Assembly: GCA_963691655.1 (NCBI GenBank)
Contig: OY829329.1
Location: 23,487,883-23,551,882, forward strand
Reading direction: 5' to 3'
Length of the DNA: 64,000 nt
Origin: Toxonevra muliebris
Lineage: Eukaryota > Arthropoda > Insecta > Diptera > Pallopteridae
Shown one piece after another: positions 34,526 through 48,056 of the stretch; within the stretch, counting starts at the first letter, position 1, and each line of letters starts with the position of its first letter. The position numbers were made by a program, and so were the translations under genes. The notes below the pieces were generated by a model that saw only the letters and a program-made list of their open reading frames with translations, was not told where the DNA came from and did no database searches.

Positions 34526-35819
34526 AATTGATTTTTAATAAGAAAAATTTTTGTTTAAACATTGACAAAAAAAACCGAAAATACTTTCTATAAGACCCAA
34601 TATTAGAATGCGAACAGTACATGATTTCAATATTCTTTTGATCATACAAGGCCTCTTACAATAAGCCCACAGTGAGGCCAAGTGACAACCAACTTGATTT
34701 CTCTCTGTTGATCCACTAGCGAATCTAGAGATTGTAGGGGAAAGGGGGGTTTTTAGGCCACCAAAAATCGCAAAGCAGCCCTTAGATCCGCTACCGTGCT
34801 AATATATTGTAACTCAAATAATTATTAATATTGTATAGTTCGTTTCAAAAAGTTCAGAGATAAAAAATCCACCCTTTCCAATCATAACCATTGGTTTCCA
34901 TTTGGTGAGAGTAAAAACTTTTCTACACTCTCACTAGAAATTTGAACTCAGTTCCAACCATTTTTTTCGATTTAATATTTAGATTTTTTTATAGTTAACC
35001 AAAACAAAGTCAACTAATGTGTGACATGAAATCTATTTTCGTTTTATGGCACAAATGTCAATACATTTTCATGTTACTCTCCCACAAAATTCACCCAAAA
35101 TTTTTAACCCTGATTTTATTTTTGATTTCTTTTTGCTTTTATTAGAAGGTAATATTTTCACAATAAAAAGCCATAACTTTGAATTGGCTTTGAATTTATT
35201 GAAAGCGAAATAAGCACAAAAATTATTATACATAGTTACCAAAATATACAAAGTAGTAGAAGTTGAATTAAGCTTATAAATAAAATGATTTATCATAAGG
35301 GTGTGTATTTTTTCGATTTTTTCCACCAAGTGTTTGTATGTGTGTGTGAGAGACGAATAAGGTGTAACCACTCACTGTATTGAAATGTGAATGAAAACTC
35401 CCTTTTTTCTCAATGCTCTCTTCATTTTTCGTCTCTCTTTCTCTCGCTTTCGTCATTCACTAAACCATTCACTTTCTAACTTTATTATCGTATCATGCAA
35501 TAATTTATGGATAATAATCATAAAAAAAAAAAATAAAAACGTATGGAAAAATTGTGTAAAAAGTATTACAGCACCTGCAGCATACTACCAAAGTGGAATA
35601 GCACACACTTTAATTGTGCTTTTGTGAAAATGTATATTGCATATTCGAATTGCACTATGGTCCCAATCCCTCGATTTGTTGGCCAAAAGTTGATTTGCGA
35701 ACTATATCCTATTGTATAAATGATGATTTAGACTCGTGGTCAGACTCAATATAAGTTGTCGTTACTTGAAGTTTATAGTTGTGGAGCTTAAGTGATTGGA
35801 AAAAAATATATGTTTTTCT
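34526..35819. other. Non-coding stretch
   Basis: No gene supported; open frames of 60-100 codons on both strands lack domain features. A pyrimidine-rich patch lies near 35400-35450. Confidence 0.4.
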
Positions 35820-35831
35820 TATTTTAATATC

Positions 35832-37046
35832 ATAGCCTATGCGGCTCTATTGTGGTGGCCCAAAGTCATGCAGGGCTTTGCCATCACCAAACTTAACAAG
35901 CTCCAAAGGCTTGCTTGCGTCTCCATAACTGGAGCTATGCGCACCTGTCCAACTCCTGCCATTGAAGCGTTGATTGGCCTGGTGCCATTACACATTTTCA
36001 TCAAGAAAACAGCTGCAAATACTGCTTTGCGGCTGCGGATATCGTCAAGCTTACTGGAAGGCAACTATGGTCACCTGAGCATTCTTGACGAAATCCCTAA
36101 CACTCCAATATGTACTGTATCGGATTATATGGTTAGGGATCTATGTTTCGGTAGGAAATTCAACATCATTCTTCCTTCCAGGTCCGAATGGGATGGCCAA
36201 TGTCCCGATTTCGGTCCCTTTGCTCTCAATTGGTATACAGACGGCTCGAAAATGGACTGTGGTTCTGGTGCCGGAGTTGCTGGACCCAATACTAGAATCT
36301 CAATCCCTCTGGGTATTTGGCCCAGTGTCTTTCAAGCCGAAATATATGCAATTGAGACCTGCGCTAATATAAACCTGTATAAAGGTCTTAAAGGCGCAAA
36401 TATTGTAATTTTCTCAGATAGCCAGGCGGCTCTCTTAGCACTCTCTTCATGGAGTTTTTCATCTAAACTGGTGAAAGAGTGTTTTGATAGTCTCCAGCGC
36501 TTGTCTACCCGTAACAAAGTTACGCTTTGTTGGGTACCCGGCCACCGTGACATTGCTGGTAATGAAGCCGCCGATGAACTGGCTAGGCAAGGTTCATCTA
36601 CCAAGCACTTCGGCCCCGTTCCGTTTTGCGGAATCGGCTGGGCCTCTACGAAATCTATCGTTGAGGAGTGGTCTAAGGCAAAATGGCTAGAGTATTGGAA
36701 CTCTATCCCGGGTTTAAGACAGGCAAAAGCTCTCACCATTCCGTTTGCCCAAAATCAGCCCATCTCTTATTCCAAACCTGACCTTAGGCTATTGGTGGGC
36801 TACATGTCTGGACACCATGGGCTCAGATATCACCTAAACAAAATAGGTCTGTCCAATGAGACAGAATGTCGTCTATGTATGGAAGATGACGAGACGACAC
36901 TTCACATTCTGTGTGAGTGTCCGGCCTTGGCTCGGCTCAGAGGAAGAATCTTTGATTATTCGTTTTTGACGGCTGATCACATGAAATCTTCTTCTACGAA
37001 AGATGTCTTGACTTTTATTAGGTCAGCCGAGCGTCTTTTGTCATAA
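35832..37046 (+). CDS. LINE ORF2, C-terminal part (end of RT, RNase H, zinc knuckle), uninterrupted
   Basis: The element's reading frame enters at the 5' truncation (about AYAALLWWPKV) and runs about 400 codons to a stop at 37046; the upstream ATG at 35796 is flank, so no true start exists. First comes the post-RT region with RLACVSITGAMRTCPTPAIE. RNase H follows: WYTDGSKMDCGSGAGV, FQAEIYAIE, FSDSQAALLAL and WVPGHRDIAGNEAADELA, with all four catalytic acids present. Last is CRLCMEDDETTLHILCECP, a CCHC-type knuckle. The full protein would reverse-transcribe and nick DNA; this copy lacks endonuclease and most RT, so it cannot move. Confidence 0.9.
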   Translation: MAYAALLWWPKVMQGFAITKLNKLQRLACVSITGAMRTCPTPAIEALIGLVPLHIFIKKTAANTALRLRISSSLLEGNYGHLSILDEIPNTPICTVSDYMVRDLCFGRKFNIILPSRSEWDGQCPDFGPFALNWYTDGSKMDCGSGAGVAGPNTRISIPLGIWPSVFQAEIYAIETCANINLYKGLKGANIVIFSDSQAALLALSSWSFSSKLVKECFDSLQRLSTRNKVTLCWVPGHRDIAGNEAADELARQGSSTKHFGPVPFCGIGWASTKSIVEEWSKAKWLEYWNSIPGLRQAKALTIPFAQNQPISYSKPDLRLLVGYMSGHHGLRYHLNKIGLSNETECRLCMEDDETTLHILCECPALARLRGRIFDYSFLTADHMKSSSTKDVLTFIRSAERLLS

Positions 37047-37125
37047 AATGGGGAATGGCACAAAAGATCTTTTAGGTCGCAGTGCCTGCCTGGTTGGGCT
37101 TCTCTAATACTAATAATAATAATAA
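35832..37125 (+). mobile_element. Young 5'-truncated LINE with 12-bp TSD and (TAA)n tail
   Basis: An exact 12-bp direct repeat tattttaatatc (35820-35831 and 37126-37137) brackets a LINE 3' end. The body ends with a short 3' UTR and a taa repeat (about 37109-37125). The coding part is fully open. A decayed copy of the same family lies at 53660-54219 on the minus strand and shares the 3' UTR motif ggcacaaaagatcttttagg. RNase H plus a microsatellite-like tail point to the LOA/I/R1-type group; the exact clade is unsure. Confidence 0.9.
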
Positions 37126-37137
37126 TATTTTAATATC

Positions 37138-40100
37138 CAGTATTTTTTTTTTTAAATCCACTCATAAAAAAAGTATAATTTTGTTATTAGAACTAACCTT
37201 TTAATTGCAACCCTGATTAAATATTATAATATTAGACATTTTTTAAAATTTGGTTTTTCGGTGTTCCGGGGAAAAAATCCAAGCCCCGTATATTTTTTTT
37301 TTAATTATGGGAATTTGTCCAGGGATTAAGTAAAATGAAAATGGCAACTCTAATGTGTACAAAATTTAAAAAATTTCATATCTGTAATACATATGAAATT
37401 TTTTTTGTGTGGTAGGTAAGCGTGGCAATAGCGCGATTGTGAAAAGTTTTTATCAAATGATCACTATTGAGCTCAGGTACAAATAAACCAAATATGAAAG
37501 TTTTGACCGGCTAAAAATGAATTTGGTCCCATAGTAAATTGTAGTAAATTATATTGTAATTTCTATAGTTACTGTTTTTTGTTTCGTAACCTAAACTCAA
37601 AAACTGGGAATTACTTTTTACTATGAAATCGAATGAAACCATAAAATTATTCGTTGTAGATTCTAATGAGCCTTAAATTTTTGAATACTTATAATCCCCA
37701 AATAAAATAATCACCGCAATTCCACAATTCATTTATGTCCAAAGCTGCGGCTAGGTTTAAAATCGTTTCGATTTGTATAAATGTATAAGTAGTAGAATGT
37801 AGAAAGAGGGGGAACAAAAAATATGCAAGTGAGTTAGGCTTACTTGGATCTATATATTGGTTGAACGTGTTAAAGTACTAAACCTTTCCGGTCACTGTCA
37901 AATTGACCATTAAGCCCGCAATGGGTCTAACATTAAACAACAGGTGTAGAAATTGTAGTGAGCTTGATGAAAAGAGACATTAGAGCATCTGTTACGCTTT
38001 TTTCCGCTTAGCAGCGGTTTCTTTTTCTATGTTGAAAGATGTTTAGTATGAATAATTTGGCGTACCTGGGGTTTCCAGTAATACAAAGCGTTTTTAATCT
38101 GACATTTTTTTAAGATATAGTTTATAGAATCTTCATGGTAAAGCGCAGACTGGTCTTGGTTCAATAAATACACTAGACGATCTTATCAATCTAACCAATT
38201 CATTTATCATTTCGTTACCTAAATAATATGCAAAGTAATCCCCGTTTAAACGAACCCCAGCTTAATGGCGTTGCTCGTTTAATTGCGCCAGAATTTTTAC
38301 GTTTTTAGTTTCAATTTCTCGGTTAAATTGATTTCCCGGTTATATATAAAAAACATCGATACATTTTCATCATTGTAACTAATGTACTGAAGTACATTGC
38401 TCGTTTTTTGCCTCACTTGGGTTGGATTGCTTAGTATTTGTCAGAAGATAAGCTTTTGATCAAAAATTTACGGGAAGAAAGCCAATGGAAAGCGAGATCT
38501 TTTTCGATTGGTTATTAATTTAGAAAAGTTTCTTTTGAAGTCAGGGGAATGCAATCTTTTTTTGAAGTCATGGGAATGCAAAATTTCATAACTTCAAAAT
38601 GATGACTGCTTTGAAGCCATTTAAAGTCATTTGCAGTCTTTTGGAGTCAGTGTTCAGTGTTAATATATGAATGTAACTTCAAGTACCTCCAATTGACTTC
38701 AAGTGACCCTAATTGAATTCAATATTCTCTATTTGATTTATACTAGCTTAACTAAGAAAATACAATTAAAATAAACAAAGTAACGCTCTTAATCGGAGCA
38801 TAGGGCAGAAACGAAATCTCTCCAACGGCTTCTGTCAGCTGCCAGGCGCCTGATTTCATTTCAAGTGGCTCTGGAGCGACTTTCGGTATGGACAATGCGT
38901 ATCTAGGATTTTATTGTTTGTACTTAGGGATTAAGAATTTGAAAATTTCAGGCTTATAGATTATGAATTTAGCAATTTTGTCTTTCGAACTTATGCAAAT
39001 TTTTGGAACAATTCTATTTTGCTAAAGTATTACATAAGAGCTATTTGCAATGTGGGTTTCTTTGAAACTAGCTTCATAAATATTGTTACTTATTGTCATA
39101 TTAATTGTTTTTTTTTTTTCTTTATTGAAATACTAAAGCAATTTTAATAATTTTGTTCATTTTACAGAGTAATTTTGTTCAAAAACTAAAACAAATCTGT
39201 GCTGAATCAAAGATGATGTGAAGAATTTCAAGAAAAAAAAATATTTATTTACATCAATAAAAATACAGAAATTCAATACATAAAAATTAATTCAAATGTC
39301 AAAAGTTCATGCAAGTTTGATGTAAAAAATGCACTCAATTGATTGACAGTAAAACGAAATCAAGCTTTTAAATATATACTCGTACTATATATTGGTATAG
39401 TGAATGAATGAATGAAATCATTATTTAAACTGACCGCAAAACCCTTGAGATAATCGACAAGAAACAAGAAAAAATATCAAGAGGAAGAAGAAACAAGAAA
39501 CCTTGATACAATTTTCCATTATTATTTTCGTGTGACCATCATCAATCAATAACTTTTTCCTACATATTTTGTTATATTTGTTTTTTTTTGTTTTGTTTTT
39601 GTTTTGCTGTTTAAAATAAAAAGAAGAAGAAGAAGTAAAGGAAAACGATAGACGTGATGAGATTCCGCAAGTATAGAACACGCAATTTGCAACAAGAATT
39701 CAATATTTTCATTCCCATAAGGTAATCCTAATTTAATTTCATATTTTATTTATTTATTTTTTTTTGTAGCTATGTAGATAGATCTATTGATGCACTAACA
39801 GGAAAGCAACGAAATTATTAAGTGACGTCAAAGATTTCTCTAAAATTTTCGTATGTGTAGTGGAGGCATGGAAAATTTAAGTTATTTGGGCAACATTTTA
39901 GTGCTTCAAATGCGTGAAGATGTGGCCTGAATGAAAAATATCCAATTCTAACTTGAATAAATGCGACTGTTAAATACGTCGTCCTAAATTTGACTATAAA
40001 AGTTACAAATATCAACCTTATTTGAGTTTTAATCCTCTAATGTCTTAGTGAATCAATTAATTGAAATGTAAACTGGGACCTTAGCAAGCTATAGCAATGA

Positions 40101-42029
40101 TACCTTTCTTTTAAAATATTTTTAATCTAGAAAGATTTTTATTTCTATTTTAACCTTGTGTGTCATAAAAGTTTTATGTATATTAATTTTTTTAGCACTT
40201 CTAAAAATAAATATAGAAATAAAATGCATACGATGAAGAATAATTACAGCACATAACATCGTCTAAAGAGAAAAACACGTGTGCTATAAATCATATGCAA
40301 GAATGCAACATTGTAGACAGCAGGCATCAATAACGAGGTAAAAGGGGAATAGCTGAAAATATAGGTCAGACAAAACAGACAGAAAACTATTTAAAAAATT
40401 CGGTAGTACGTACAGTAGGTAGTGGCAATGGTAATGCGCTTTTAAAACACTTTTGTAAATAAAGAAACGATTTTGATAAGCATTTTTATTCTGAAGAAAA
40501 ACGACTTTGTTAAGTTCAAATAGAAAGAAAGAAAGCAAGAAAACTATGAAATATGAGACTAAAATCTGAAGGAGTATTGAATTTCACATTTGTGCAAGAA
40601 AGTAAATCAAGGAATGGAGTTTGAGAATATTGCAACTTTCCAAGTATAAATAAATAGTATTATATACCTTAGACATTTATACATCCTCTGAAACCTTATC
40701 TCATTATCCAACTTTCTATTCAAAACTTCTTTGATGTTACCAATGGAAATAAAATTTTAGCTGGTTTGAAAAAAAATCGAAATTTCAACTTTCAAAAAAC
40801 TGACCCCAAGGTTGAAACCTTTCAAAAAATTCACTTAAAAAGTTGCAAACGCAATTGAAAAACACAATGTAAGGTGCTTTTATTTAATATTTATTGTTTT
40901 TTAAGTTTTTAATATAAAAAAAGTGTTTAAAAAATATACTGGGAAATTCTGTCTGAATCATCTGAGCTACTCTGGCGGCCATTCTAATATTAAAAAACTA
41001 CATCATAAAATTTTAAAAATTTATATAAGTCACATTTACAATCATAAATATTAAAAAATATTACATATGAACACATTTTCATAAACAAAAAACCCAAGTG
41101 TCCTCCTTGGAGCCAAAAAAGATTACATTTTAGGGTCATGACGCAATTTTTTAAGAGTACATCAAATAATTTTTTGACACACAACATTACCCACATTCAT
41201 TTGGAATAATATTGTGGTACGTAAACTGAATTATAACAATATTTACCTCTTCAAAATCGTCAATTTCGATGTATTTCCCACCTTGAGAAAAAATCTTCAC
41301 AAAACCTTGAGAGAAGAAATTTCATGGCGTGCTTGCTGTAAATAAACGAGTACGATTATTTACTTCGAGACATAACCAAAAACTTCGTCTCTGCGAACAA
41401 CGACATAAAGGATTTAGTGTTGCCAACTGATGCGCGGAAAGTTTCCTATGGAGTTCACCTTAGGGCCCTCTCCCCTAAGTAATGATTATGTTTCAAAGAG
41501 GAGAAAAATATAAAGGTAATACAACAGAATGTTTACCCTTCATCAAGAAATATCAACTGTTCTGTTTAAAATTAAAAAAAAAAAACAAAATTTGAAATTT
41601 AGAAAAATGTTGGAATTTTGAATCGATAAGCATTTAATGCAAATACAATACAATATAAACCGATTTTAAGCGAATTTTTAAGCAATTGTTCTCATATGGG
41701 AACAATCTCTGGAAGGGTTGGAATGATTAAAAATAACCTTGCGTGAACAAATTGTTGGTCTAAACTGTAGTTCTGTAGCTATGGAAAAAAGCCTTTTTGT
41801 CTTTGTATATTGTGAATGCACTTCTGCTGCTGGAGAAGTATTTTCTCTGCACCTATGGATAAATGTCTCCCTTAACTTTTATGCTAAAATATTGGAAAGA
41901 ATGAGAAACCCAGAACCACGGGGAAACACATAAAAACTGACACATGTTGAAAAATCCTTTTTTGTGAGCCTGTAGTTCTCGCAATTATTAGCGAGTATAG
42001 CTTAGTTAAGGGGGATCTTTAGACCTATC
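37138..42029. other. Long non-coding stretch
   Basis: AT-rich, with no gene, RNA or element supported over nearly 5 kb. Open frames of 64-86 codons on both strands look random. Around 38520-38720 the words gaagtca and aagtca repeat loosely. A GC-richer patch at 38790-38900 may be LINE debris but shows no readable domain. A short (gaa)n run lies near 39621-39635. Confidence 0.4.
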
Positions 42030-42275
42030 ACTAGTTACGAATTTGAAAGAAATGGCATTCCTAATTTCAACGAATTCGAATAGCGAATAGAGCATTGCCA
42101 ACTATCAGAAAAAAGTTCGAATGTAAAAATCAGCTGTTTTGTGTCAACAATGAAAAAGAAAAGTATTAACAATTTTAAGAAAATATAAAAATTAATTAAA
42201 AAGCAGTGTTTTTGTGCAATAAGCTATAAAAAAATAAATTCCATGGCAGTAGCGGTATTTTTGGTAGAATAACAC
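42030..42275 (+). repeat. Second copy of the Harbinger-related repeat (5' part)
   Basis: About 230 bp match 29590-29830: cattcctaatt, gttgccaactatcag, ttttgtgtcaaca, gtgcaataagctataaaa, then an ATG at 42243 whose first codons (AVAVFLVE) parallel ATVFLVEE of the 29.8-kb copy. The frame stops after nine codons. The match ends near 42275, so it is a 5' fragment. Confidence 0.7.
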
Positions 42276-44140
42276 AATTAAATGAATTGCTTGGAATATT
42301 TCCTTTAATAGTTTTTAGTCGGTCTTGGTTATAGTTTGAAATTTTGTCCGAGAAAATCATCTTTGATTCTGAGGTCTCCCAATTAGCCAATTATAATTAT
42401 TTTTCCACTATCGAAGGCTCATTCATTGCCTACATGTTTTATACTAATCAGATTTTTTGCGCAGAGAAAAATTTGTTGTGCTTATAGTTATTTACCAGAT
42501 TTCATCATCTTAAGAATGGCAATTTCAAACATAAAAAAAAAACAAAAAATCCAAATGTTATGATACATAACTCAACATGATGATGTACTCGTAGTTTCTT
42601 AAAATTCATTAAAATTATTATATTTTTTATGTAAATGACACACAGAGATTCTCTAGTCTTTCTTTATTTTTTGTTTCTTTGTTTTCTTATCTTTCCTTAT
42701 GCTACACAAGATTTTCAAAAGAAATTCCATTAGAATATCATCATCAACATCAAATATCATATCTGTAGCAGATCAGCAACAGCAGTAACTACAAAAACAA
42801 CTGGCAGGCAGCAATTATTGCTTGTATGTAACTTGAGTGCATTTGCTGCCTCATGTCTGTCAGAAGCTTTGGATATTTCTCAACTCTTCAACCAGTTGCA
42901 GTTAGTTACAATTCAAAGTTTTTGTTGTGCTTTTGTTCTTTGTATTTGTTAGTACTGAGTATCTAATGAATGTGCCATGATTAAGATATTCATCTTTATG
43001 CTTCCGTTCTGACGACGACGATGACGGTGGTAGTGACGGCGTCATTACAAACTCAAGTTGGAGTGAAGTACGAAGCGTAGGGGAAGTGCAGATGAAGCAT
43101 AGCGTGCTGCTGCTGCTTAAGAAATATAATTGCAACATATTGTTAGAGCATATAGAGTCATGTTGTCATAGACCTCTCCCAGCATCCCCCTTGCACCCAT
43201 TTGAATTTAAAAAAAGCTAACTATATACAAATTGTTCTTTTTTTTAGCATCATCATGCCTAAATTTCTCTCTATCTCTCTCTATGAAACATACGCGTATG
43301 CAAGTAGAAAAATAAGCCAAACAAAAAATATATATTGTAAAACTTTCAATTTAATTAGAAAAGTGTTCAGTAAAAGTTGTACATATCTTAAAAATTTAAT
43401 TGATTATTCAATTTTTTATGTGCGTGTGTATTTAATTAATTCATTAACATTTTATGTCTATTTGTTATGAAAAATAAAAAATTGTATAGCTGAGCTCAAC
43501 ATGCTTGCTGCTTGCTTCTCATATTTTAAATGATTAAATATTTGTTAAATATTTGTTTATTTGTTTAAATTAATAGCGAATCACTTTATGTTATGGTGTA
43601 CAGTAGGATTATTAATGATTGAAATGTGATATGCTTGTGGTTGTTTGAGTTAGTTTCTTTAGGTTAAAGTAAAATTAAGTAAGACGAACTAAACGCACAA
43701 CTTGACTTATAAAAACAAAAATTATTCACGTAAAAGTCCTTGAAGAATATAATAGCAGCTCTAACAACAGGAAGATGATCAGCTATTATTCAATTAATTC
43801 ATTTCCATGGAGAATTCATTCCTGTATACTAAACTAAATCTATAATTACCGAGGGAAAAGCATCAAAAAATAACGAAAAGACGAGCAAGAAACTTTTGAA
43901 TGCTTCCTGTGTGGTTGCGCGGCTTTAGCACGGACTAGACTGAAATCATAATCTCAGTGAAATATGGTAGACATCTGACATTAAATCCAATACTTTACTT
44001 AAGTTTTATGATTTGATTAAATGTTTTTTTTTTGCCGATTTTCTATATCGCTCTAATTAGCTTTAATTGCGCTTAAAGGGGAACCTAAGAGTAAAAGTGA
44101 CATGGAATAATACTTTTTGGGATATAGAAAAGACACCGCT
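42276..44140. other. Non-coding stretch
   Basis: AT-rich with scattered short frames. A gac/gat-rich patch at 43010-43045 and a ctg run near 43103-43113 are the only compositional features. Confidence 0.4.
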
Positions 44141-44980
44141 TACTGGGGCCGCTCCATAGAGGTGAGTGCCCAAAAGTCGATTTTAAAAAAATGGATTTAG
44201 AAAAAAAATTAAAACGCCATTGTATTCTTAAATAATTTGGATTGCGATGGACGAAAATTCTGCCTTTAATAGTAGATATGAAGTGCCAAGCTTCAAGAAA
44301 AAATTTCTCCATTTTTTTTAAATAAAGAGACGGACAAATCAAATAAAGAATTAAACATGAACTAAAGTCATGACTTTGGGAATTACCGTCTTGATTTAAT
44401 TTTCATAGTCTCCTAAAAACTATCATACAAATTTTTATTGTTTACGTTAGAGTGGGGTTTGCAAATAATTACCAAATTTTTTTTTTTTTTGTGCGAAAAA
44501 AATAAGTTTTTTTTAATTTATTCAATAAGATTAATTTAAAAAAATTCGAACTTATTTTAGAAAAAAAAATCCTCAACCCATTAGTGATCAATTATATACC
44601 TCCATGTAACACAAAGCTTTGACTAGTTGTAGTTGGACTTTGGCTTTTTCCAAGTTGTACAGAAAGTTTCCAAATATGAAATTTTGTTAAACTGATGTTA
44701 TCTTGGTCATCAATGGGTTAAATAATGGTCATCAATGGGTTAAACAATGGTCACCAATGGGTTAAGTCTTCTAAAAAATTTTTAAAAAAATATATTCAAA
44801 TGAGTTTGGTGTAAAATTTTGTTATATTTGTGTTACTTTTGCCACCAATAGATTAAATCATGGTCATCAATCGGCTAAATTATCTAAAATTTACTTAAAG
44901 AGTATAGCTGAAATGAGTTTAGTGGAAAAAAATTTATTTCAGAGTGTTAAGCACTCACTTATATGGAGCGGCCTTAGTGT
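44141..44980. mobile_element. Candidate MITE with about 30-bp inverted ends
   Basis: ggggccgctccatag then gtgagtgcc (about 44145-44172) and gcactcacttatatggagcggcc (shown in part; about 44951-44973) are imperfect inverted repeats. The ends look hAT-like (tactgggg / cactaagg). No clean 8-bp duplication is visible. The inside is AT-rich and includes the 22-bp tandem repeat at 44705. Confidence 0.5.
44705..44768. repeat. 22-bp tandem repeat, three units
   Basis: ggtcatcaatgggttaaata and two near-identical units follow at 44727 and 44749. Looser copies lie near 44838-44882 (ccaccaatagattaaat, ggtcatcaatcggctaaat). Confidence 0.8.
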
Positions 44981-45369
44981 GTACCGGTACGATAAGATTT
45001 ATCTAGCTCTAGATTATCTAGATTTAACTAGCTTTGTTGAGAATTGGAACACCACAGAATCTAAATGTTTCTTGAACGCTTACCACCTATCGATCTCCAG
45101 TTGATAAAGAAGTACTTCGATGATCCGACTTATAAATTTTGCCTTGAAGAGGCTGGTAATACTACAGAAAACTATTTTTCCTACTGTCACGCTATCGAAA
45201 TCAGAAAGATAAACCTGTTGGGTGTTGAGGCCTTGAGGGGCATCTGCTTATTCTATTTCCTCTATCTGAACTTCTTTTCTTAAAAATGTTCCTCTTCAAT
45301 TTATTTTCCTATGTCTGGGTGGGAAGTAAAATGGCATTATTGGCTGAAGGCTTTCATTCTATTAAGTTC

Positions 45370-45855
45370 TTAACCCTTTGACGCCCGATTTTAATGAGGC
45401 TTGATATAAACTTTTTGTTTTAAAATTATGTTTACTTAGGTCCTCCACAATCATGACGCTAAATTTCATGCTTCTAAATTGATTTGTTTGTCCTTTATTA
45501 AAGGTTAAAAAATAGAAAAATAAAATAGCTGTAGACAGCCACTGGATAATCCGATTCCTACAATTTTTTTTTATTTTCATATTCTCTTACCTGTTACCCG
45601 TTTAGTAATATTTAAATGCATTATTTATCAAAAAATTGTTTACAAATTTTTACATTTAGATTTTTTGCTGACTTCAAAGACAAAATATTGGAAAAAAAAT
45701 GACAAGCAAAAATTTCAAACGTTCGGCAATCAGCAAACGTGAAGAATACCTAACAGAACCGAAAAAGCGTAAATAGTAGAATTTGTTAAATATGTTATTT
45801 ATGCCACATAAAAGTGAATGTTGCGTATATGCAACATTGGGTACGAAAGAGTTAA
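45370..45855. mobile_element. Candidate TTAA-bounded MITE
   Basis: TTAACCCTTTgacgccc begins at 45370 and gggtacgaaaGAGTTAA ends at 45855, so both ends fit TTAAC(C/T)CTTT. The length is 486 bp, non-coding. It shares its terminus with the elements at 436 and 22024. Confidence 0.4.
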
Positions 45856-47709
45856 TTGAAATTAAAAGGTGTGGGCGGAAGAGGTTCGAAAAAAATTGTT
45901 CCTGTTTCCATCTGTTCTTAAATTGTTTCCTTTTACTACTTACTTTGCCTCTATCTGGGAAATAAGTAAATTAACCCTGCCCCACCCTCAAGTCTCTTTG
46001 TCTACATACAAAAGCAGTATGAGAATCCCTGATTTTATGCTTGGTGCTAGCATTAGCCTAGTATACGTCTAAAACTTTTCTGTTCACTTTATAAAGTGGC
46101 AAAAATATATTAGACGATATCTTATGAAAAACTTCACAATATTAGCAAATTTTGTTTTATTTTTTGCTCTTTATAGCAACAAAGCAATGTAATGTTATTG
46201 TCTTGTTGTAATTTTGCTACTACCTGAAGCGGAATTACACCAGACCCGGAATTAAAGACCCTCACAGTGTCTTTTGCAACATAACCTCAAAAAAGTAATG
46301 TGCAATATTCCTTTTTTTTTTGCATAACTTCAGTTCATTTTTTTTTTTTTCAAAGTTATTGCAAAAACTCGATATCGGTAAATAAAATATTGGAAATTGT
46401 GCAATCTTATTAAAAGCATTAAAATTCCTTCAATATAAATATACATATTGAATTTGTTATTGTTAAATATGAATAATAGATATTTATTTTTATGTATATC
46501 GATGTGACGTAAATCCATTTGTTATGCTCAAATTGTCAGAGAAAGTAAAAAAAAAAAAACAAATTTCATTAGCAAATTTTTTTTTTTTTTATTATTTTAT
46601 TAGCTGTTAGCGTTTACCACTGCATGCAAAACATGATTATATTATAAATTTAGTAGTTGGTTGTAGTGTAGTTGTATTAGCAGCAAAAACAGCACGCTTG
46701 ATTTGATTGACGAACATAATTTGTATACATACAAATTTAGCAAATTTTCTTTTGTTTGCAAAACGCGCGCGCATGCGCAATTGTAATTCACTTGTAATTA
46801 CATACACCTTCATTAATAGGACGAAAAATTCGTAAGCGCAAAACTCATTTATTAATATTTATAGTTAAGTACTTAATTATTATATTATTGTATTTAAATA
46901 GTTATTTATTAAGCTGCATGTTTGGCAAATTTATGGCACTATTTCTGTTCACACATGCATGCCGTTGCTCATTATCTTTTTTTTAAACAAGATAAATGAA
47001 AGTATTTTCTTAAACAATGCAAACATGTTAGTTTTTTGTAATTTACATAATTTTATAATCAACCAGATTTCGTTAATTAATAAAAATATTTGGTTATTTT
47101 TCATCACAGTCGATTTACAAAGAGATTAAAACATTTAGTTTTAATGAATGCAGTGTGAAATTAAATTTTTAATGTTTTCATCCGATAGATAACTTCATGG
47201 TCTCTTTTCGTAGTCTATGAGTTTATGAATGAGTTATTTTGAGATTTATTAATTAAACTTTATAATCAGGTGAAAATACATTTTCTTGATCATATTGGTA
47301 TTACAAGAAATTTTGTGCCAGACCGCTATGCGTAGTTGAAATGGTACTTAATTATTGAGGGGAAGATTACTGCGCTTCGTCTGTCAAATTTTGGCCAATA
47401 ATAATACCAGAAAGAAAGTCGACAAAAATTGAACAATAACTTTCAAAATGGATTCCGAATAAGAGGAAATTTTGGAAAATGTGAATGAATTCGCATGAAT
47501 ATTATGCATTCACGATAATGGAATTGTTTTTATGTGAACGATTTCACGTGAATTCGGTATTCACAATAAGGCTGTATGTTTTTTTTTCTTGGATGAATAC
47601 TTAGTATCCCTTATGCCTGGTTTTCACTATGTCAAATTTCATATGAAGAATTCTCTCTATTTCTCTCTTTGACGGCAAATATGACATAAAAATCCAAGCA
47701 TTAGGCTGT
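45856..47709. other. Non-coding stretch
   Basis: No gene supported. The palindromic word gcgcgcgcatgcgc lies at about 46765-46778. Small inverted words with tgaatt and cacgtg lie around 47480-47570. Confidence 0.4.
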
Positions 47710-47986
47710 GGTTATATTGCAAGTATGCTCGGCGAACACCATGAAATTGTTGTTGCACCGAACACAAAGAGAGTGTCTTTACTCACTCTCACACCGAACA
47801 TGCCGAGTATTCAGGGTGGCAATGAGTTATTTTACAAAACAGTATCATTACATATAAAATAGTATTAAACAAACGAGTATATTTTGACAAAAAAAAAACA
47901 ACTCTGCAACGAGCTGAATGTAATCACCTGACCGAGCACGGGAGAAAATGTTTTGTGTTCGTCGAACACCGAGCACCAATATAACC
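47710..47986. mobile_element. Candidate MITE, 277 bp
   Basis: ggttatattg then tgctcggcgaacac (47710-47740) and gtcgaacaccgagcaccaatataacc (shown in part; ending 47986) are inverted repeats of about 26 bp with a small gap. Internally, accgaacac and cgagca words recur. Target duplication not clear. Confidence 0.55.
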
Positions 47987-48056
47987 GGCGCGTAGGAAAC
48001 AGCACCACGCGTCATTGCTATGAATGCTGTTAAAAACTCTGAGTTAGTGTCGTGAC

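Noticed and set aside
35796..37046. A host protein gene of 416 codons
   Set aside because: The first dozen codons are flank before the TSD boundary at 35832; the rest is LINE ORF2.
38200..38350. pogo/Tigger-like terminus near aatccccgtttaaacgaa
   Set aside because: No inverted partner and no transposase trace nearby.
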